From Petaurus breviceps papuanus (Eukaryota; Chordata; Mammalia; Diprotodontia; Petauridae), in NCBI GenBank assembly GCA_028583685.1, contig JAMXIF010001183.1, positions 11,027,873 through 11,091,872 on the forward strand: DNA of 64,000 nt, given 5' to 3'. The notes beneath the pieces are model-generated. The model made no database searches, was not told where the DNA came from, and saw only the letters and a list, made by a program, of their open reading frames with translations. Positions within the stretch are counted from its first letter, which is position 1. Each line of letters opens with the position of its first letter. The position numbers and the translations under genes are program-made. This document shows positions 57,721-64,000 of this stretch, in pieces.

Positions 57721-58139
57721 TTTTCTAAGACTGTGCATTGCAAAGAAGACACTGAACTACATGTGTAGAGTTTCCTCATAGGGAATTCATTTTTACTAAT
57801 GAAAATCATGGATCTGGTTCTTCCCCCACCAAAATGAACCTCAAACTCCAAATATGTTTGATACTACCCTCAAGTAGCTTACTTTCTATTGGATCCTTGA
57901 AATACTGAAATGACTTTCTCTCTAAAATACCTATGTGTGAATGCTTTGGCATTTGTACACAGGAGTATTTAATGGAGGAATAATTTAATTTATATGAAGT
58001 ACTGATTTGACAGGAATTAAAAGGACATCTTAATTCCAACATCATAAATTCATAACTCATTTTACTGTTCCTATTTTTATTATTAAAATTATGATCTTCA
58101 CGATCATAACCATCGTGCAGAAGAAAGCTAGAAACTTAC

Positions 58140-58298
58140 TCCTTGGGAATGGAGGTAGTCCATCGTCTTAGTAATGGTACAGAGCACAGCACTAGCCTCC
58201 CTTTCTGAGAAATACTTCTGTCGGAGGATGCGGTCTAAGAGCTCCCCGCCTCTCATCAGCTCCATCACAAGGTAAACATACTTCCCATCATCGTAGAC
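58140..58298 (-). CDS. RPS6KA2: RPS6KA2 coding exon: hinge and alpha-D/E region of the C-terminal kinase
   Basis: The exon has 159 bp and 53 residues, phase 0 at both ends, acceptor CTAG and donor GTAAGT. It reads [20 protein letters not shown] and then [16 protein letters not shown], ending [22 protein letters not shown] is the hinge and alpha-D segment that lines the ATP pocket of the C-terminal kinase. The paralogue assignment rests mainly here. [26 protein letters not shown] and the tyrosine in KYFSERE match RSK3 as I remember it, whereas RSK2 has VVTELMKGG and VEYLHAQG, and RSK4 has LVTDLMKGG and VDYLHCQG. The intron before it is 3,963 bp and the one after it 3,550 bp. Confidence 0.96.
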
Positions 58299-58715
58299 CT
58301 AGAGGATCAGAGAAAGGTGAAATCTAAGGACGTCATCGTCCTGCCATATTAGGAAATGCCTGTGATTCTATCATAATCCAGGCTCATTATTGTGAAGCCT
58401 TATAGCCCCTCTTAGAGAGGATACAATGGTGCCTGAAGAAACTGTAGGGGAGATAGAATAGAATATTAGTTGGTGGTGGCTGGAGTGTTGATCTGTGAAT
58501 AAAAAAAAAGTCACTCCTGGGAAACAAGTGAGCAGTTATTCTAATCCACATCAGAAGCAGCTCTCTATGCTGTCATGACCTCCACAAAAATTCAGTTTTA
58601 ATAATAAGCTACAAAATTCAATATTAATAAGCTATAGCATTACAGCTGTCAAAGCTTCATGCCTATGTGAAGCTCAAGTAAATTTTCTTCCTAATTTCAT
58701 GTAACCTGTTTTTCT

Positions 58716-59106
58716 ATGAGGCAACAAGGTGGTGCAGTAGACAGAGAGCCAGGCTAAGTAGCTCCATTCCCTAGAATATCTGCCATCTTCCCTTATTTAG
58801 TTTGGACTAAAAGTACCAGGTTAAGAAAAATACTAACACGGTTCCCTTGGGGGATCATCTCATTGTCTAGTATGAATCTGCAGGCAATGAGGAAGACCAT
58901 CTACCTGAATTCAAATGTGGCCTCAGACATGTGCTAGCCGTGTGACCTTGGGCAAGTCATTTAACCCTGCTTGTCTCAGTTTTCTCAACTGTAAAATGAA
59001 CTGGAGAAGGAAATGGCAAACCACTCGAGTATGTTTGTCAAGAAAACCCAAATGGGGTCATAAAGAATCAGGCTTGACTGAAAATGGCTGAATAATAAAA
59101 TAATTC
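58716..59106 (+). repeat. Mar-1 type CORE-SINE, long form, split by an inserted intron copy
   Basis: The head (GAGGCAACAAGGTGGTGCAG...GCCAGGC) runs to about 58754. The body resumes after about 58881 (GAAGACCATCTACCTGAATT, CTTGGGCAAGTCATTTAACC, AGAAAACCCAAATGGGGTCA). The insert is the second copy of the 126-bp intron segment. Confidence 0.9.
58755..58881. repeat. 126-bp direct duplication, copy 2 (inside a SINE)
   Basis: AAGTAGCTCCATTCCCTAGA through ATCATCTCATTGTCTAGTAT. It is the same strand as copy 1, about 1.55 kb away, and has neither a tail nor flanking duplication that I can see. Confidence 0.88.
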
Positions 59107-59384
59107 ATTCCTTTAAACATCTCTTTTTCTCACTCTTTTGTGGTCAAAATTGCTAACAAATGTATTAAGATCAGGTCAGACAAGTTTTCTGGGGTAATTC
59201 ATTTATTAGAATATGAAAGCAGAAGCAAATGTAACTAGTTTGCTATAGTCAGGAAACCGTGGAAGTAGCATTTTATAGAGGCAGAAACAATGATCAAAGT
59301 ATAGTTTTTGCTCAGGTTGGATTATGACATCAGTCTCATAGCCTTAGTGATACTCTGGTTCATTTGTCATTCATTAAGTCCCAG

Positions 59385-59620
59385 TGTGATATAATCAGAA
59401 CACTGACTTAGGACTCAAAAGAACTGAGTATGCCTGCTTTCTAGCTCTATGGTTTAAATTAATTAAGTTAATGTGTGATTTCAATTAATTAATTACATTA
59501 ACTTAATCTAACTTAGCCTTGTTTTTCTCATTTGTAAAATGGGGACAATAAAACAGAACTACCTACTTCATAGGCTTAAATAAGGAAACGATATATAAAG
59601 AGCATTGTTATGCATATTTG
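59385..59620 (+). repeat. MIR-type copy with palindromic AT insert
   Basis: GTGATATAATCAGAACACTG and, after the AT-rich palindrome, TTTCTCATTTGTAAAATGGG, TACCTACTTCATAGGCTTAA. Confidence 0.6.
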
Positions 59621-59834
59621 AATTTGTAAATTAAACCATTATTAGTATCATAAAGACCTATTTGGGAAACTAAAGTATGCTGAGGAGTTGATCTAAAAAA
59701 TTCAAGTGGAGTTAAATCAACTTGATAAAGAGAATTTGTCCGAAGAGTCATCTTAGCAGGAAATATCACTAAAGTGTAGGCTCCTTTTACTGGAAAAGCC
59801 ACTTCAAACTCACTGATTTCCATGTAGATAGTGT

Positions 59835-60005
59835 ACTACAATGGAACAAGCACTGTATTTTTAAGTTTGGAGTCTTGACTTTGCTCCTGTGTTGGCCCTG
59901 GACAAGTCACCAAGCTTTCTTTTGCTCCTTTTTTTCATCTATAAAATGACGAAGCTGGACTATATGATTTCTAAGGTTCTTTCCAGCTCTAAATCCTATT
60001 AATAT
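59835..60005 (+). repeat. MIR/THER-type CORE-SINE
   Basis: CTACAATGGAACAAGCACTG, CCTGGACAAGTCACCAAGCT, AGCTGGACTATATGATTTCT. Confidence 0.7.
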
Positions 60006-60854
60006 TTTTGTTATGACCTGTGTCAAAACAATGGACTGCCTTGAAGCTAACCAGATGAATAGAGGTGTAGCTCTAAAAACCTTTATTAGTGCAGAGGATT
60101 TCCCATCTACTCTAGCCCAAAGATTGATGCTGCTTAGTAGAACATTCTATACTCAGCTCTCCAGGATCACACACATAAAATGTCCTACACCTCCTTCCTC
60201 TCTGTTGTACCTTTCCCTGGGCTCCCTCCTTTTTCTCTCCTTTCCTGTTGTAAGTTCTTGCTGGAGCTCTAGTTATGAATTTTCTCCCCAAAAACTACCA
60301 ACCTTGCAGGATGAGCTTAGAATATGCACAAAGTAGAAGGATGAGAAAAAAGTGTTCTGGGGAAAGAGCCCCAAGGGTCAAAATAACTTAGAGGCGAAGG
60401 TATTTCTTTTCTTTAAAGGAACATGTTCTGAGAACTGGCCTAGCATCTTCCTCAGACTGCACCCTCTGAAGCAATAGCCTTTCTTAAGGGCATGGTTTCT
60501 CCAAGAAGGCCTCCTTAGATCTAAGCCAATTCTCATTTCCACTTAGACCTTATCCACTCATATTATTCCTTCACAGACAGTTTAATCCATTATTCATAGT
60601 TACAAGTAAGTTAAAATGCAATGGATTTTCAAATAATTGTTCTAGAGTAGTCTCTTGCCACTCAAAGAAATGTTCTAAAAATTAATGTAATTGCCTTTAT
60701 CTTACTGTCAATTCAACCCATAGTTAAAATAAAATACAAAAAACTGTACTTTCTCTGGTTTTGAAATTGTTCTAGAACTTAATAGAAGTAACGTGGAATA
60801 CCTGGAAGCTTGGAGGATTGGTTTCTTCATTTGGTCAATAACACATGAATAAGG

Positions 60855-61026
60855 GACAATGGGTTGGTGGATAAAGTGTCGGGAAGACCTCAGTGAGAAT
60901 TCAGTTCAAATGTTTACTTGTTTGTTATGTGACCCAAGGCTAACTGCTCTAATCCTCAGTTTCCTTATCTGTAAAATGGGGATAATACCACTTATCTCAT
61001 AGGATTGTTGTGAGGTACAAGTTGGA

Positions 61027-61061
<35 letters not shown>

Positions 61062-61125
61062 CAAACCTCAAATATCTTTATAAATTTTAGATATTAATAA
61101 GGATAACAATAATTATAATAAATTA
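60855..61125 (+). repeat. MIR-type CORE-SINE with (AT)n
   Basis: CAGTTTCCTTATCTGTAAAA, GATTGTTGTGAGGTACAAGT, an (AT)n run (61028-61052) and CTTTTCAAACCTCAAATATC. Confidence 0.75.
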
Positions 61126-61392
61126 GAAGATTATGTGGTTTAGTCTAAAAGCTACATTTCATTGAATATTGTATTGCTAAGGAATACTACCATGGAAATC
61201 CTCCCATACTAGGAGCTATACAGGACTAGTAGGGTGTGGGGGTCCTTTCCTGGGAAGCCTTCAAGGAAAAGCTATTTATTCACCTGTAAGGTATCTTGTA
61301 TTAGGGATTCTTTTTGGGATACAGATTCTACTTGATGGATTCTGGGTCCATTCCAACTCTGAAATTTTATGACACTTTTAAACTCTAGATTT

Positions 61393-61559
61393 TTTTTTTT
61401 TGGCCTTTTGGTAGGCAATTGGGGCTAAGTAACTTGCCCAAGGTTACACGGCTAGTTTTTTTTTGTGTGTGTGGGTGTTAAGTATCTGAGGCCGGAACTG
61501 AACTTGGATCCTCTTGATTCCAGCTCTAGCGCTTTACTCACTGCGCCACCTAGCCGCCC
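61393..61559 (-). repeat. Mar-1 type CORE-SINE with inner GT insertion, 14-bp duplication
   Basis: Reverse copy with a T tail, GGCAATTGGGGCTAAGTAAC, GGCTAGTTTTTTTTTGTGTG (variant middle) and head end CACCTAGCCGCCC. TAAACTCTAGATTT flanks it (61379-61392, 61560-61573). Confidence 0.92.
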
Positions 61560-62168
61560 TAAACTCTAGATTTAAGGATTCCTAGAAGTACTCTGGCATT
61601 CTAGGGGAGGTATGTCTTCCTGAAGCAGTCCTCTTGCCTCTCATATCCCTTTCGTCACAGGAATGTGATAATGCTGTGGGAGTGCTGAGTGGACCAATCA
61701 ATACTTGCTCCCTGGGCCACAGGCAGCAAAGAAAACTAGCCACAGGACACCTTGGGAGAAATATCAGTGACTTCTAGGAGGTCACCTAGTATGAACCCCT
61801 TTTACAGACAAAGAAATAGAAACAGACTTAATAATGAAGGAATTAAGAAATAAAACTCCTATGTCTTGTTTTTTGATACACTTCCTGGTCTATTACTTCT
61901 GTCTTCAAGTCAAAGCTACAAACTAGGATGATAAGAAAATTATATATAATTGACAATTCACAAAGAGATAGTTTCCTTTTTTGTATATGAATTACAGGAT
62001 GGGAAGAGGGATGGTGATCAAAAATGATGATGTGAGCATCTGGTCCAGCTACTCTATAGAGTTCAGTGAATCAAGGACACATGATACTGTAGGGTGGATG
62101 ATGGGATGCAGGTGAAGCTTAGCCTATTTTTCAGAGAGAGCAGTGCATTATAAATCCTTGGAGTTTTA

Positions 62169-62534
<366 letters not shown>

Positions 62535-63059
62535 TCAAATCACACTTCAAATTGCCTACAAATTTTCTTCTCTTTTCCTTTGTCCCAATTCTCACAAAAT
62601 GAATGAAAAAAAATCAGGACCTAATTTTGAGATAATGCTAAAGAAAGGAGTGGTCACAGAAGGCTTGAGGAAGTTGTGATCTAGGAAATCTGCTACAAAT
62701 GATGGGTTAACGAATGTCAAGACCACTAAGTAACAGTATCTGCATTTTATATACTACAAATAGAATACTTTTTGAGTTCTAACAGCTTGTCTATCAATTT
62801 ATTGAGTTCATCAAAAAAGGAGAGTCTTAAACCAAAGATGTCTTAAGAGCTTTTCAAGGGAAGTAAAATTTGAAATCTATTAGTGTAGAGATTACAATCA
62901 AGATATAGGAAAGCAGATTCTGGCTTGTACATTTCTGTTGAGTCACCAAGGCATCTGAACTTTGGCACTTAGGACAAACTATCAGATGTGTATAGGGTTT
63001 TATTTTACACAGTGAGTTGCACACATTTGCAAGATTCTCTTTAAGAGATGGTAGGTATG

Positions 63060-63221
63060 GGGCGGCTAGGTGGTGCAGTGAATAGAGCACTGGCCCTGGA
63101 GTCAGGAGGACCTGAGTTCAAATCTGGCCTCAGATACTTAGCAGACACAAAAAAACTAGCCGTGTGACCTTGGGCAAGTCACTTAACCCCAAATGCCCTC
63201 CAAAAAGCAAAAAACAAAACA
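63060..63221 (+). repeat. Mar-1 type CORE-SINE, short form, ~15-bp duplication
   Basis: GGGGCGGCTAGGTGGTGCAG, nearly consensus body and A-rich tail. AGAGATGGTAGGTAT before and AGAGATGGCAGGTAT after differ at one base. Confidence 0.93.
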
Positions 63222-63689
63222 AAGAGATGGCAGGTATAAAGAAAACACTACCTGCTGCTATTTCTCAGACACCTTTTAGTGACTGTTTTGCACCAATGTT
63301 TGTACTTGACATTTTTCACATAATAAGGAAGATGCTGTGGTACCAGATCCTACTTTTTTTGGGAGGAGTGATTATTCTGAAATTATTTACTATGGGTTCG
63401 AATAATTTTTCTAACTGTAAGCCTAGATTCTAGAGTAAAATCTTTCCCAAGGGATGGTGGTGAGGCAGAATAAAGACTTAGCACACTAAATATAGGGAGA
63501 TGGAAAGAGGCAGCAGCAGGGCCAGGAGAAGGTATGTAGAACTGTCTACTCTATTTTAAAGAGAGGCAGCAAGTTCTAGGATAAAGAATACTGAAATTGG
63601 AGTCAGAGGAACTTTACCATTAAGGGCTATCAAATTTGTTTCAGGTTGAATATTGGAATAGAGATGGTGGAAGAAAGCTTCTCAAAGGC

Positions 63690-63865
63690 TAGGGTCTTTG
63701 AAATCTGAGGATTCAAATCCAAACTCTGCTGTGTACTACCTGTGAGACCCTGAGAAAATCACTTTGCCTTTTAAGTCTCAGGTTCCTGAGCTATAATTGA
63801 GACACTTAGACAAGATGATTTCTAAGGATCTCTTGTAGTTCAAAGTCTATGACCTTAGGATCTGT
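63690..63865 (+). repeat. MIR/THER-type CORE-SINE fragment
   Basis: GGATTCAAATCCAAACTCTG, GAGACACTTAGACAAGATGA, TTTCTAAGGATCTCTTGTAG. Confidence 0.65.
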
Positions 63866-64000
63866 GTCACACCAAAAATGATTTGGAAACTGTCCCTGGG
63901 ACACAGGAGTATAGTGGTGGTGGTAGTAGTGTAGGGGTAAACAGCAAAGATTAGGGTTTGAATAAGACCATTCTAGATACGGGTACCCAGTCAGGAAACG

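Overview
The window is mammalian and almost certainly marsupial. It is AT-rich, intron-split and crowded with the tRNA-derived CORE-SINE I know as marsupial Mar-1 (head like GGGGCAGCTAGGTGGCACAG, in short A-tailed and long RTE/BovB-tailed forms), with MIR/THER-type SINEs, L2 ends, marsupial-style L1 and several endogenous retrovirus LTRs. I cannot tell the species from sequence alone.

One host gene is supported: the 3' part of RPS6KA2 (ribosomal S6 kinase RSK3), on the minus strand. Seven coding exons lie between 62351 and 42398. They encode, without a break, the last ~289 residues: most of the C-terminal kinase domain ([14 protein letters not shown]), the autoinhibitory/ERK-docking tail and the C-terminus STRL, then a TAG stop. 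All joins keep frame and all donors and acceptors are GT/AG. A ~3.9 kb 3' UTR with no interspersed repeat runs to an AATAAA at 38561-38566. The upstream exons (N-terminal kinase, linker, glycine loop of the second kinase) lie beyond base 64000.

Bases 1-38540 are intergenic (downstream of the gene) and I found no host gene there. The interest is in layered fossils. A solo LTR lies at 3863-4478 with a TACTC duplication. A class I-like provirus (~9157-17211) has a tRNA-Gln primer site. A younger minus-strand provirus with a tRNA-Ser primer site (16189-16902, duplication CTACC) sits inside its 3' LTR. The only run of Ns (16263-16272) falls inside the younger provirus, so its body is missing from this assembly. 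Further LTRs, an L1 remnant, a long ancient repeat present twice, palindromic hAT-like MITEs and a 128-bp foldback follow.

The RPS6KA2 introns also hold notable insertions: a sense solo LTR 94 bp before a splice acceptor, a SINE whose target duplication directly abuts a splice donor, a CpG-rich mariner-like MITE, an L1 reduced to its two ends, and a SINE split by a copy of a nearby intron segment. No prokaryotic-type system, CRISPR array or RNA gene was seen.
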